DNA of 64,000 nucleotides from Desulfovulcanus ferrireducens (GTDB lineage Bacteria; Desulfobacterota; Desulfovibrionia; Desulfovibrionales; Desulfonatronovibrionaceae): NCBI RefSeq assembly GCF_018704065.1, contig NZ_JAGUQP010000003.1, forward strand, positions 47,645-111,644, written 5' to 3'. The translations under genes were made by a program, and so were the position numbers. The notes under the pieces were generated by a model, which saw only the letters and a list, made by a program, of their open reading frames with translations, did not search any database and was not told the origin of the DNA. This document shows positions 26,736 through 37,200 of the stretch, piece by piece. Numbering within the stretch: position 1 is the stretch's first letter; each line of letters opens with the position of its first letter.

Positions 26736-27368
26736 ATGGAAGAAAAAAAACTTACCAGACGTGAAAGGGAAAAGATGCGCCATCGCAGCGAAATACTAGA
26801 AGTGGCTCTCGATCTCTTTTCCAGCAAAGGCTATCATAATGTCTCTATGCATGAGATTGCCAAAACTGCTGAATTCGCTGTGGGCACTTTGTATAAATTC
26901 TTTAAAAACAAAGAAGATGTCTACAAAGCCCTTATTTTTGAGATTGCCGATCAATTTCATTCGGCTATTGATGAAGTGTTTCAGGGAACAAAAGACGAAT
27001 ATACCAAAATCATGGACTATATCCGGGTCAAAGGAAAGGTATTCATGTCCAATGCAAAAGCGATCCGACTTTATTTCGCTGAAACCAGTGGAGTTAAATT
27101 TAATCTTAAAGCTACACTAAGTACGGAACTCCAAGAACGCTACGAAACTTTTCTGAATCAGTTAAGTGAAGTTTTTGCCAAGGGAATTGAGAAAGGAATT
27201 TTCCGTGCTGCTAATCCTTATTATCTTGCCCTCTCTCTGGAAGGAATTGTAAACAATTTTCTTTTTTGCTGGCTTGAAGACCACGAAAAACATCCCTTCG
27301 AGGAAAATATCGCTGAAATTGAAAAAATCTTCTTTCAGTCTGTATTGACTGTAAAACATGAAGGGTGA
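26736..27368 (+). CDS. TetR/AcrR family transcriptional regulator
   Basis: A 210-residue repressor. The N-terminal helix-turn-helix (about residues 13-58) reads ILEVALDLFSSKGYHNVS, then IAKTAEFAVGTLYKFFKNKE. The C-terminal ligand-binding part is helical. It is the first gene of a four-gene efflux operon and probably represses it; the inducer is unknown. The GGGAG site is about 10 nt from the ATG, a loose spacing. Confidence 0.9.
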   Translation: MEEKKLTRREREKMRHRSEILEVALDLFSSKGYHNVSMHEIAKTAEFAVGTLYKFFKNKEDVYKALIFEIADQFHSAIDEVFQGTKDEYTKIMDYIRVKGKVFMSNAKAIRLYFAETSGVKFNLKATLSTELQERYETFLNQLSEVFAKGIEKGIFRAANPYYLALSLEGIVNNFLFCWLEDHEKHPFEENIAEIEKIFFQSVLTVKHEG

Positions 27369-27381
27369 GGAGATACGCGCA

Positions 27382-28704
27382 ATGATTAGATGTTTACAGA
27401 AAATTTTGCTGACCATGTTGCTTATTTTTGTAACAGTGTTCAGCACCAACACAGGAAAGGCCGAACAGAAAGAAGATACCATTACCCTTGAAGAGGCCAT
27501 CCAAGAAGCGCTCTCCAATAACACACTCATCCGGGAAGCCATAGAAAATCAACACGCAAGCTTAGAAGCACAAAAAAGCGCCAGGGCTGATCTCTTTCCA
27601 AAATTATCTGTTTCCTATGCTTACACCCATTTAAACGATGCTCCTTATTCCAAAACAGGTCCGACAAAGGTGTATGTTGGAAAAAATGACAACTTTTCCT
27701 GGGATCTAACACTTACCCAGCCTGTTTTCACCGGCTTTGCACTGGTGACCAAACAAAAAATTGCTGCCCTTGGGATTAACTTACGCAAAATTGAAAAAGA
27801 GCAGGCCATACAGGATATCGCCAAACAAGTTAAGGTGGCCTATTTTCAAATCTTACTGGCCCGCAAGTTTTTAGAGGTGGCCCAGGAAGAAGTTAACCAA
27901 TTGAAGGCCCATGTACACGATGCAAAACACTTCTATGACCAAGGTATGATCCCCTATAATGACCTCTTAAAATCCCAAGTTGCTTTGGCAAATGCCCGGC
28001 AAAAACAAGTCAGGGCAGCGAGTAATCTGGAAATGGCCATCGCCACCTTAAATACCTTGCTCAGGCGAAATATTAACCAAAAAACACGCATTGAGGACCC
28101 ACCGGCCTTGCCCCATGAAATCAACGGCCTTCCAGAACTCTTTAAGCAGGCCCTTCGCAACCGACCCGAACTCAGGCAACTGGAGATAGCATTAAGGGAG
28201 GCTGATTTGAGGATACAGATGGCCAAAAGTGCTGATTATCCACAAGTTGCTCTTATCGGACGCTATGAGCAAACAGGTGATGACCCATTGGCAACCAATA
28301 ATGATTTTAGCAACAGCCACAACTTAAGTGTTGGTGTCCAACTCTCCTGGTCTTTTTTTGAATGGGGCAAAACCCGCTCAGAGGTCCAAAAGACCATTTA
28401 CCAGAAAAAGGCCCTGCAGGAAAAAGTTGAAGGTATCAAGGAGAGTATCCTTTTAGAAGTGAAAAACGCCTATCAAAAGGTAAAAGTAGCTAAAGAAAAT
28501 ATCTTTACTGCGAAAGAGGCCCTTTCCCAGGCCAAAGAAAATTTACGCATCACCAACCTGCAATATCAGCAGCAGATTACCACATCCACTGAAGTACTTG
28601 ATGCGCGGACCTACCTTACCCAGGCCGAGGTAAACTACTACTCAGCTCTCTATGGTTATAGAGTGGCTAGGGCTGAACTTAAACGGGCAGTTGGAGAAAA
28701 ATAA
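27382..28704 (+). CDS. TolC family outer-membrane efflux protein
   Basis: A 440-residue outer-membrane channel. The start at 27382 is preferred (MIRCLQKILLTMLL) because it places a signal peptide of about 27 residues at the N-terminus and has GAGGAG 9-10 nt upstream; an ATG at 27358 overlaps the tetR end and lacks a site. Two related halves with the usual LEEAIQEAL and long coiled-coil helices (about 180-230 and 370-410) are seen. It forms the exit duct for the RND pump. Confidence 0.9.
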   Translation: MIRCLQKILLTMLLIFVTVFSTNTGKAEQKEDTITLEEAIQEALSNNTLIREAIENQHASLEAQKSARADLFPKLSVSYAYTHLNDAPYSKTGPTKVYVGKNDNFSWDLTLTQPVFTGFALVTKQKIAALGINLRKIEKEQAIQDIAKQVKVAYFQILLARKFLEVAQEEVNQLKAHVHDAKHFYDQGMIPYNDLLKSQVALANARQKQVRAASNLEMAIATLNTLLRRNINQKTRIEDPPALPHEINGLPELFKQALRNRPELRQLEIALREADLRIQMAKSADYPQVALIGRYEQTGDDPLATNNDFSNSHNLSVGVQLSWSFFEWGKTRSEVQKTIYQKKALQEKVEGIKESILLEVKNAYQKVKVAKENIFTAKEALSQAKENLRITNLQYQQQITTSTEVLDARTYLTQAEVNYYSALYGYRVARAELKRAVGEK

Positions 28705-28719
28705 AAAGGAGAAAGGCAG

Positions 28720-29856
28720 ATGGGAGAGCAAAAAAAGGCCAGCAATAAAACCGCATGGATTATAGGATGTTTAATCCTGATATTTCTAGCGATAACAGTA
28801 TTTAATTTCCTTGGACTCAGAAAAAAGGATGATTCTTTAGCGCCAAAGGAAGAAAAAGTACCGGTTCAAGTTGATACAGTCAAAAAAGGAGAATTGGACT
28901 GGTTTTTGGATGTCACAGGCGACCTAAAACCCTTTCAGGTTGTAGATGTCCATCCCAAGGTCGCAGGCAGGATCATAGAAAAGATACTTGTAGAAAAGGG
29001 CGACTGGGTCAAGAAAGGACAACTTTTGGCAGTTCTGGAAAAAGATACGGTCAAAGCCCGGGTAAACCGGGCCCGGGCAGAGGTGGAGGTAGCGCAAACA
29101 AACCTGGAAGTGCTGCAAAAAGATTACCGCCGCATAAAAAATCTCTTCCGGGAACATGCCGCGCCAAAACAAAAACTGGATCATATCCAGGCCGAGCTTA
29201 AAGCAGCTAAAGCCAGGTTAAAGCAAGCCGGGGCTGTTTTGAAAGAGCTTCAAATCCTTTATCGCAACCATAATATTTATGCCCCGTGTAAGGGAGTAGT
29301 GACTGCCCGTTATGTCGACCCTGGAAATCTTTCAGATACAGAAATACCTGTTTTGCGTATCTCCAACGAAAAAATCCTCAAGGTGGAGACCTCCATTCCT
29401 GAAAGAGATTTCCCCTTTGTGCGCAAAGGCATGGAGGTCACCTTCCATACTGATGCCTATCCGGAAAAAGCCTTTTCCGGGCAGATAGCCATTGTTTCTC
29501 CCACGCTAAATCCAAAGAGCCGCACCGCAAACATTGAAATACATATCCCTAACAATGATCTTACCTTACGCTCAGGCATGTTTGCCCATGTAAGGTTATA
29601 TTTTGGCAAAAAAAAGGCCCTCATTATAAGTCGGGATGCCTTAAACAAGGTGCCTGGCACAGGTAATTATTATGTTTATGTGATCAAAGGACAAAAGGCT
29701 TACTTACGAAACATTCAAACAGGGCTCAAGCAGGGCAACCGCGTCCAGGTCATTTCAGGACTGCATGAGGGAGAGCAAATAGTGGTCAAAGGCCAAAACA
29801 GGTTAAAAGACGGCGTGCTTGTGGAGGTTAAGGAGAAAAGAGATGAAACTAACTGA
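28720..29856 (+). CDS. RND efflux periplasmic adaptor (membrane fusion protein)
   Basis: A 378-residue adaptor anchored by an N-terminal helix (residues about 12-32). The lipoyl-like half motifs flank a helical hairpin (about 110-175), followed by beta-barrel and membrane-proximal domains (PARSRTANIEIHIP type sequence near 265-275). A strong AAGGAG site precedes the ATG. The end overlaps the pump gene by 14 bp. Confidence 0.92.
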   Translation: MGEQKKASNKTAWIIGCLILIFLAITVFNFLGLRKKDDSLAPKEEKVPVQVDTVKKGELDWFLDVTGDLKPFQVVDVHPKVAGRIIEKILVEKGDWVKKGQLLAVLEKDTVKARVNRARAEVEVAQTNLEVLQKDYRRIKNLFREHAAPKQKLDHIQAELKAAKARLKQAGAVLKELQILYRNHNIYAPCKGVVTARYVDPGNLSDTEIPVLRISNEKILKVETSIPERDFPFVRKGMEVTFHTDAYPEKAFSGQIAIVSPTLNPKSRTANIEIHIPNNDLTLRSGMFAHVRLYFGKKKALIISRDALNKVPGTGNYYVYVIKGQKAYLRNIQTGLKQGNRVQVISGLHEGEQIVVKGQNRLKDGVLVEVKEKRDETN

Positions 29857-32800
29857 GTTTTCCGTCAAACAGCCAATAGCTACTTTGATGCTTCTTCTGG
29901 CCTTTATCCTAATCGGTGCTGTTTCCCTATCCAAGCTCAGCATCGATATGTTCCCCGATATTGAACCTCCGGTTGTTTCCATTCTCACCACCTGGCCCGG
30001 GGCAAGCGCCTCTGACGTAGAGACAGAGGTGACCCAAAAAATTGAAGATCAGGTAAATGCGGTCAATAATCTGGACAGCCTGACATCCAAATCCCTGGAT
30101 AACCTTTCCGTAATTTCCTGCAAATTTGAATGGGGAACAAACCTGGATACAGCTACCAATGACATACGAGACAAACTGGAACTGGCCAAAAGGGATCTGC
30201 CAGATGATGTTGAGCCGCCCATGCTCTTTAAATTCAGTAGCGCCACCGCCCCGATCCTTTTTATGACTGTCAGCGCAAATAAGACATGGCCCAGATTGTA
30301 CCATTTAGTGGATAAATATATCTCGGACGAGCTAAAGCGCGTTCCCGGTGTTGGAGCTATTCAGCTCTATGGGGGCTTGCGCCGCAGGATAAATATCTAT
30401 TTTGACCTCAACAAAATCGAAGGATACCGTCTATCCATACCCAGGATCAATCAGATACTGGCTGCTGAAAACCTGAACGTTCCTTCCGGGAATATCAAGT
30501 CCGGCTTCCGCGAATATTTCGTGCGCGTTCCAGCGCGATACAAGGATGTGGAAGAAATTAAGAATACGATTATTGGTTTTTACGATGGAAAACCTATTTA
30601 TCTGCGCGACGTGGCCAAAGTTGAAGATGGTTATAAACCGCAGGAGTTAAACGGTTGGGGTGACGGTAAAAACGCCATTGTCCTTCTCCTGCAAAAACAG
30701 AGTGGGAAAAATACAGTAGAAGTTATTCAAAGGGTTAAGGACAAACTTAAACAACTCCGCAAAAACTTGCCTTCCGATGTAAAAATCAACATTGTCCTGG
30801 ACAATTCAGAAAACATACTACTTAGCGTCAAAAACCTGCGTAGCACTCTTTTGTGGGGTGTTTTCTTTGTCATCATGGTCACCCTGCTTCTCTTACGTCA
30901 GGTAAGGCCAGCTTTCATTATTGCCCTGGCCATTCCTTTCTCACTGATCACCTCTTTTATATTTCTCTATCTCTTTGGCTACACCATAAACCTGATTTCT
31001 CTCATGTCCCTGGCCATTGCCTCGGGCATGGTCGTGGATAACGGCGTTGTGGTCCTGGAAAATATCATCCGTCATCTGGAACGTGGTTCATCTCCTGTAC
31101 AGGCTGCCATTAGCGGAGCGTCAGAAATGGGCATGGCTATTACAGCCTCGAGCATGACCACTGTAGTAGTCTTTGTTCCGCTAATGTTCCTCACTGGACT
31201 GGCCGGCATCATTTTTAAACAGCTTGGCTTTGTCATCGTGATTACCATCTTGGCCTCGCTTTTTACTGCCCTGACCATGACACCCATGCTCTGTTCAAAA
31301 TGGGTCAAAAAAGGCATCCCGGAGAAAAAAGGTCGAAAAAAAATCTTGGGGCGCCTTTACAATTTAAGTGAAAGTTGGTTCAATACCCTGGAAAAAGCAT
31401 ATGCGAGTCTTCTTGCCTGGGCATTAGAACACCGCAAAACTGTCTTTTTGCTAGCCGTATCTATTTTTATCAGTAGTCTTTCCCTGGTCCCCTACCTTTC
31501 TACTTCTTTTATGCCTGAAACAGATACAGGAGATATTAGTATTGATTTTCGCCTGGCCGAAGGAACGCGCATTGAAGAGACCAACCGGGTCGTGGAAGAA
31601 ATCCTGCAAAACATTGATGAGGTGGTAAAACCAGATGAATTTCGTCACTCCTATGCCTTTGATGGTCAATCTGAGCAGGGCAAAGGCGTGGCCTTAGGTA
31701 TGGATGAAGGTCCAAATGTGGGCCAAATCGGGTTCAAGCTGGTAGATCGGGACCAAAGAACCAGGAGTGCCAAAGAAATTGCGGCCCTTCTCAGGGAGCG
31801 AGTCCAGAAAATACCAGGAATTACGCGGATCAAGGTGACGGCCCAGGACCCCATTACAGCCATTCTCATGGGCAGAGGCAAACCGGTTTCACTGGAACTT
31901 CAAGGGGCTGACTTAAACGAGCTCATTGCCTTTGCAGACAAGTTAAAGGCAAGTCTGCAAAATATCCCGGGCCTGGTGGATGTGTCCATAAGCCAAAAGG
32001 ACCCGCGACCCGAACTATGGGTAATCATCGACCGGGCAAAAGCATCCTCGCTGGGGCTGAATGTGGCCTCTATTGCCACTGTCTTAAGGAACTATTTTTA
32101 CGGAAAACAAGCAACCAGCTTTCGCGATAGCGGTGATAATTTTGATATTTTTACCCGGCTGGACAAAGAGAATAAAGACAACCTGGATCACTTGCTAAGA
32201 GCCCCCATTTTTACTCCTGATGGACGCATGGTTCGCTTGCGCAATGTGGTCAGAATCAAAGAAGGAAGTGGTCCAATTGAAATTGAGCGCAAAAACCGCC
32301 AAAAAATCGTAAAAGTCGAGGCAGACCTCTTCAAACGTTCCCTGGGCGAAGCAGTAACTGACATTAAAAAGGCCATAGACAAGATGGGAATTCCTTCTGG
32401 AATCTCCTTAAGTTTCGGGGGTGATATTGAGGAACAGGCCAAAGCATTCCATGATTTGACTGCACTTCTGGTTCTGGGAATCATATTAGTTTATATGGTC
32501 ATGGCCTCTCTTTTTGGAAACCTGCGAGACCCCTTGATCATCATGTTTTCTGTCCCCTTTGCCTTTAGCGGAGTTTTTTATGCATTTTACTTATTTGACG
32601 TCACTTTAGGAATTATCTCTTTTATGGGTATCATCATGCTTTTAGGGATCGTGGTCAATAATGCCATTGTGCTTCTTGATTACACCCATCTTTTGCAAAA
32701 AAAAGGCAAAAATCTTTTTGAAGCCGTCACCCAGGCAGGCCAGAGTCGCTTAAGGCCTGTGCTTATGACCACGCTGACCACCTTTTTTGGCATGCTGCCC

Positions 32801-32953
32801 ATGGCCATATCCAAAAGCGTGGGTGCAGAGGTATGGAATCCGCTGGGAATAACCATGCTTGGAGGACTTTTACTTTCTACCCTGGTCACCCTGGTGCTGG
32901 TACCTACCATTTATTATCAACTGGAACTCAGGAAAAAAAGTCTTGGTTTCTGA
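29843..32953 (+). CDS. RND family efflux pump, HAE1/AcrB type
   Basis: Inner-membrane proton-driven pump of 1036 residues with the usual two sets of one plus five helices and two large periplasmic loops. The start at 29843 (MKLTEFSVKQPIATLML) is chosen over the TTG at 29819 because AAGGAG lies about 6 nt before it. In TM4 the proton-relay segment reads GMVVDNGVVVLENI, so the second Asp of AcrB is Asn here, as in many HAE1 relatives. The last codons and the TGA stop are formed by the edge of a dispersed repeat (32941-33218), so the natural C-terminus may have been altered. Confidence 0.94.
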   Translation: MKLTEFSVKQPIATLMLLLAFILIGAVSLSKLSIDMFPDIEPPVVSILTTWPGASASDVETEVTQKIEDQVNAVNNLDSLTSKSLDNLSVISCKFEWGTNLDTATNDIRDKLELAKRDLPDDVEPPMLFKFSSATAPILFMTVSANKTWPRLYHLVDKYISDELKRVPGVGAIQLYGGLRRRINIYFDLNKIEGYRLSIPRINQILAAENLNVPSGNIKSGFREYFVRVPARYKDVEEIKNTIIGFYDGKPIYLRDVAKVEDGYKPQELNGWGDGKNAIVLLLQKQSGKNTVEVIQRVKDKLKQLRKNLPSDVKINIVLDNSENILLSVKNLRSTLLWGVFFVIMVTLLLLRQVRPAFIIALAIPFSLITSFIFLYLFGYTINLISLMSLAIASGMVVDNGVVVLENIIRHLERGSSPVQAAISGASEMGMAITASSMTTVVVFVPLMFLTGLAGIIFKQLGFVIVITILASLFTALTMTPMLCSKWVKKGIPEKKGRKKILGRLYNLSESWFNTLEKAYASLLAWALEHRKTVFLLAVSIFISSLSLVPYLSTSFMPETDTGDISIDFRLAEGTRIEETNRVVEEILQNIDEVVKPDEFRHSYAFDGQSEQGKGVALGMDEGPNVGQIGFKLVDRDQRTRSAKEIAALLRERVQKIPGITRIKVTAQDPITAILMGRGKPVSLELQGADLNELIAFADKLKASLQNIPGLVDVSISQKDPRPELWVIIDRAKASSLGLNVASIATVLRNYFYGKQATSFRDSGDNFDIFTRLDKENKDNLDHLLRAPIFTPDGRMVRLRNVVRIKEGSGPIEIERKNRQKIVKVEADLFKRSLGEAVTDIKKAIDKMGIPSGISLSFGGDIEEQAKAFHDLTALLVLGIILVYMVMASLFGNLRDPLIIMFSVPFAFSGVFYAFYLFDVTLGIISFMGIIMLLGIVVNNAIVLLDYTHLLQKKGKNLFEAVTQAGQSRLRPVLMTTLTTFFGMLPMAISKSVGAEVWNPLGITMLGGLLLSTLVTLVLVPTIYYQLELRKKSLGF

Positions 32954-33218
32954 AATGCATTGCAAACGGCTTGGGTAACCCAATCTTGAACTTTGCTTGC
33001 GGGAAAACAGAGCATCGGGATGAATGGGCTAAATATTTTGCGATATTGACCATAACTATCGATAATAAAAAAGAATATTTGTTTACCTAAAATATCCCAT
33101 TATGCTCTGTCCGCAAGCAAGTTTTAGATGGGTCCAAGTCTTTGTACCAGCATGAAAGAAATCAAGACTAGAATAAACCATGGAAATTAAGTTTATAAAA
33201 AGGTTTGGCTACAAGCTC
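32941..33218 (+). repeat. Left-truncated foldback element after the RND gene
   Basis: Shares with the type-A and type-B elements the run TTTCTGAAATGCATTGCAAA, TTGGGTAAC, GCTTGCGG, CAGAGCATCGGG and, on the right, CCCATTATGCTCTG, CCGCAAGCAAG and AGATGGGTCCAAG. The left interior resembles type A, while the right end (GGTTTGGCTACAAGCTC) resembles type B. Fills the gap before the membrane-HD gene. Confidence 0.75.
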
Positions 33219-33241
33219 TTATACGATGTTTTTGCAATTTA

Positions 33242-34273
33242 ATGAAAACTGATATCTTAAACCTACTTTTCTCCTTTTCCTTCTTTGCCATCCTTGGATG
33301 GATATTGGAGGTCTCCTATCGTTCTTTGCGGGACAGACGATTTGTCAACCCTGGTCTCTTAAAAGGACCTTACCTCCTTCTATACGGCATAAGCATATTG
33401 GCACTTATGGGTGCTGTTTACCTGTTACAGAACTCCAATTTAATACTTAAAACTTTCGTCTATTTTACAATTACAACTGGACTTGAACTGGCCTCCGGAT
33501 TCATTGCACAACACCTTTTTCAGACCCGTCTTTGGGACTATTCAGATCAGCGTTTTAATTATAAAGGCCACATCTGCCTTAAATTTTCAATTTACTGGAT
33601 ATTATTGGCCTTTGCCTTTGAATATCTCATCTTGCCCCCATATCAAGGTTTTCTCGCCTATCTTTCACCAGGCGTCAAAGTCCTTTTTTCCGGTGTGACG
33701 ATTTCAATAATGTTTGTGGACTTCTTGATGGTTTTAAGTAAAAAGTTATTAGACATGGAAGTAGATGAAGAAAGCTTAAGAACAGAATTTACAAACCTGG
33801 CCAGGCCCCTGCTTGAAGACCCCAGAGTACTCAAACTTTCAAAATACCCGCATCATAGGGGCAAAACACGGCTTACACATGTAAAAGAGGTGGCTTATTT
33901 GAGCTTTCTCTGGGGCAAACGGCTTTCCCTGGACTGTAATTCAATTGTCCGCGGCGCCCTGCTCCACGATCTCTTCTACTACGATTGGCTGCGTGAAGGT
34001 CCAAGACTACACGGTTTCAGGCACCATAATATTGCTCTCAAAAATGCGCGTAAAATAGCCAGCCTCTCCAAAAAAGAAGAGGATATCATCAAAAAACATA
34101 TGTGGCCACTGACCATTGTGCCTCCGCGTTATATGGAATCGTTCATTGTTTCTTTGATAGATACATTTTGCTCTCTAAGAGATTATACAAGGATAAAAAA
34201 TAACGAAAACGCTAAGCTGGCTTCTGTTTGCGCTAGTTTGAAGGCTGGAAAGAAAAATGACAAAAACCCCTAA
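33242..34273 (+). CDS. Membrane protein with CmpB-like N-terminal domain and C-terminal HD domain
   Basis: A 343-residue fusion. Residues 1-170 hold five to six membrane helices and resemble the putative ABC-transporter permease CmpB family (GWILEVSYRSLRDRRFVNPG near the start). Residues about 195-320 form an HD phosphohydrolase-like domain, with HRGKTRLTHVKEV, ALLHDLFYYDW and HHNIALKNARKIA. No clear ribosome-binding site precedes the ATG. It overlaps the following activase-fusion gene by 17 bp, so the two are likely co-translated. The substrate is unknown; the HD domain may act on a nucleotide or phospho-compound. Confidence 0.75.
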   Translation: MKTDILNLLFSFSFFAILGWILEVSYRSLRDRRFVNPGLLKGPYLLLYGISILALMGAVYLLQNSNLILKTFVYFTITTGLELASGFIAQHLFQTRLWDYSDQRFNYKGHICLKFSIYWILLAFAFEYLILPPYQGFLAYLSPGVKVLFSGVTISIMFVDFLMVLSKKLLDMEVDEESLRTEFTNLARPLLEDPRVLKLSKYPHHRGKTRLTHVKEVAYLSFLWGKRLSLDCNSIVRGALLHDLFYYDWLREGPRLHGFRHHNIALKNARKIASLSKKEEDIIKKHMWPLTIVPPRYMESFIVSLIDTFCSLRDYTRIKNNENAKLASVCASLKAGKKNDKNP

Positions 34274-37200
34274 TAAGATATATTTTGCCGGAATAGATAT
34301 AGGCTCCACAACAGCCAAGGTGACCATCTTCGATAAAGAGGACGACCTGGTTTTTTGGCGTTACCGTCGCCATCAGGCCAAAGCCATAGAAACGGTTCGA
34401 GACATTTTCAATGAAGCCATCCTGGAGTTGGGCGACGTGGAACTCGACTTGGCAGTTACCGGCTCTGCCGGGATGGGAGTAGCCGAAGTCTTTGGTCTGC
34501 CTTTTGTTCAAGAAGTTGTGGCCTCTGCATACTTTATAGAAAAGTTCTATCCTGAAGTCAGGACATTTATTGAGATCGGTGGGGAAGACTCCAAAATCAT
34601 CTTCTTTGACGATCATTTCCGTCCTGACATCCGGATGAATGGCAGTTGTGCCGGAGGAACTGGAGCCTTCATCGATCAAATGGCTGTGCTTTTGGATGTT
34701 GGAGGTAGAGAACTAAATGCCCTGGCTAAAAAATCCACCAATATTTATCCTATCGCCTCCCGATGCGGCGTCTTTGCCAAGACCGATATCCAGTCCATGT
34801 TAAGCCGTCACGTATCCAAGGAAGATATTGCTGCCTCTATATTTCATGCAGTTGCCCTGCAGGTACTCACTGCACTGTCCAGAGGACGGGAGATAAAAAA
34901 GAAGATACTTTTCGGAGGCGGCCCCCTTACTTTTTACTCAAAACTTCGTAGAGCCTTTATCGACATACTGGATATCAAAAGTGACTCAGAGTTGGTTATT
35001 TCTGACCATTGCGAACTCCTCCCCGCCATGGGGGCGGCCATGATCCGAAACGGCAAACCTTTCCTGGCTAAGGTTAGTAATATTTTATCAGTGCCTGAGA
35101 ATGGAGTCGCCCGGCAAACAAACAACGACACAAAAAGGCTGCCTCCCCTGTTTGAAAGCAAGGCCGAATTTGAGACATGGCAAGAAAAACATGCACAGGC
35201 CATGATTCCCAGGGTTAATCCAGCAGTTCTAGAGGAAAAAAATCTTTTTTTGGGTGTTGATTCCGGCTCAACAACCACAAAAATTGTCCTTATTGATGAG
35301 GAAGGGAAACTGGCCCTTGGTTATTACAACGCCAACAATGGTGACCCCATCCAAGCGGTAAAAGAAGGGTTGGGTAAGCTTAAGAAAAGATTTGCAGCGC
35401 TCGGCTTTTCTCCCCGTATAGTTCGAACAGCTGTCACCGGTTATGGCGAAGACCTTATAAAAGCTGCCTTTGGATTAGATGACGGCGTGATTGAGACCAT
35501 GGCCCATTACCGTGCAGCGCGACAGTTTGAACCAAATGTCTCTTTTATTTTGGATATCGGCGGACAGGATATGAAAGCGATCTATATTCATAATCTCGCT
35601 GTGGCGGAAATCCAGGTCAACGAAGCCTGCTCCTCAGGATGTGGTTCCTTTATTGAAACCTTTGCCCGCTCGCTGGGATACAATGTTCAGGAATTTGCCA
35701 AAATCGCATGTGAAATGAATTCGCCCTTTGACCTGGGAACTCGCTGCACAGTCTTCATGAACTCCAAAGTAAAGCAAGCCCTTAGAGAGGGGGCAACTGT
35801 CTCTGATATTTCAACCGGACTGGCTTACTCAGTCATCAAGAATGCACTGTACAAAGTACTCAAACTAAAAAATATTGATGTTCTGGGAAACAAAATAGTT
35901 GTCCAGGGAGGAACTTTCCGCAACGCAGCTGTATTACGCGCCTTGGAGCTATCGCTTAACAAGGACGTGATCAGGCCTGACATTTCAGAATTAATGGGTG
36001 CCTACGGTGCAGCCCTGACAGCCATAGTAAATTACCAGGACAAGCAGAGTAAACCTGCTGCCTTTACCCCTATTTGGAATCAGGAGCTAAAAACTGATTT
36101 TTCCAAAAAGGAGATCCACTGCAACGGTTGCGAGAACAAGTGCGCAGTTTTGAAGCTTACCTTTGCTAATAGAAACTGTTTTTATACTGGGAACCGGTGT
36201 GAGCGGTATTTTAGCAACAATCCTGATGTCCAGCAAAAGGGGAATAATCTTGTTGACGAACAGACAATACTCCTATTTGACAGAAATAAAGAGCCGGAAA
36301 AGGAGCCGATTCTCACCTATGGCCTTCCCCGCTGCTTAAACATGTATGAAAACTTTCCTTTCTGGTGTGCTTTTTTGACCACGTGTGGATTCAGGGTGGT
36401 TCTCTCCTCTCCCTCTAACTTCAACCTCTACGAAAAAGGCGCTTGCACGGTCATGTCAGAAAACATCTGTTTTCCTGCCAAGCTCGCCCACGGCCACATT
36501 TTCGACCTTGTTGAAAAAAAAGTGGACAGGATATTTTACCCCACAGTGGTCTGTGAACAAGAGGAATATGAGGATGTTTTGAACACTTATAACTGCCCGG
36601 TGGTTACAGGATATCCTGATCTCTTAAAAAGCGCTGTCAACCCTAAACAAAAATTTGGGATTCCACTGGATAGCCCAGCTATCAGCTTTAAGGACTCAAA
36701 GCTTTTAAGGGACCAGCTCTATCTCTTCTTTAAGCTGTTTGGAATAGATTACTGGACGATATCCAGGGCTGTGGAAAAAGGACATACAGCACAAAAGAAT
36801 TACAAGGGGAGACTTAGAGCCCGGGCAAAAGCTTTGATAGCCAAAGCAGAAGAACAGGGAAAAACAATAGTGGTCCTTGCTGGTCGACCTTATCACCAAG
36901 ACCCGCTGATCAACCACGGTATCCCCCAACTGCTGGCCGAACAAGGTGTGGATGTTATCAGCGAAAATGCCCTTCCTTTAGCCCCAGAGCAGGTCTTCCT
37001 GGATGATATCAATGTCCTCACCCAGTGGAGTTATACGAACAGGCTGTACGCTGCAGCCAAGTGGGTAACTCAAACTCCCAATGCCCAATTGGTTCAGCTA
37101 ACATCCTTTGGCTGCGGTCCGGATGCCATTGCTACTGATGAGGTCGGAGAAATCTTACGTGGCTGCGGAAAGATATATACTCTGCTCAAGATGGATGAAA

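Noticed and set aside
29843..32953. Asn in place of the second proton-relay Asp of the RND pump as an inactivating change
   Set aside because: The VDN form is common in HAE1-type relatives of AcrB, so it is not evidence of loss of function.
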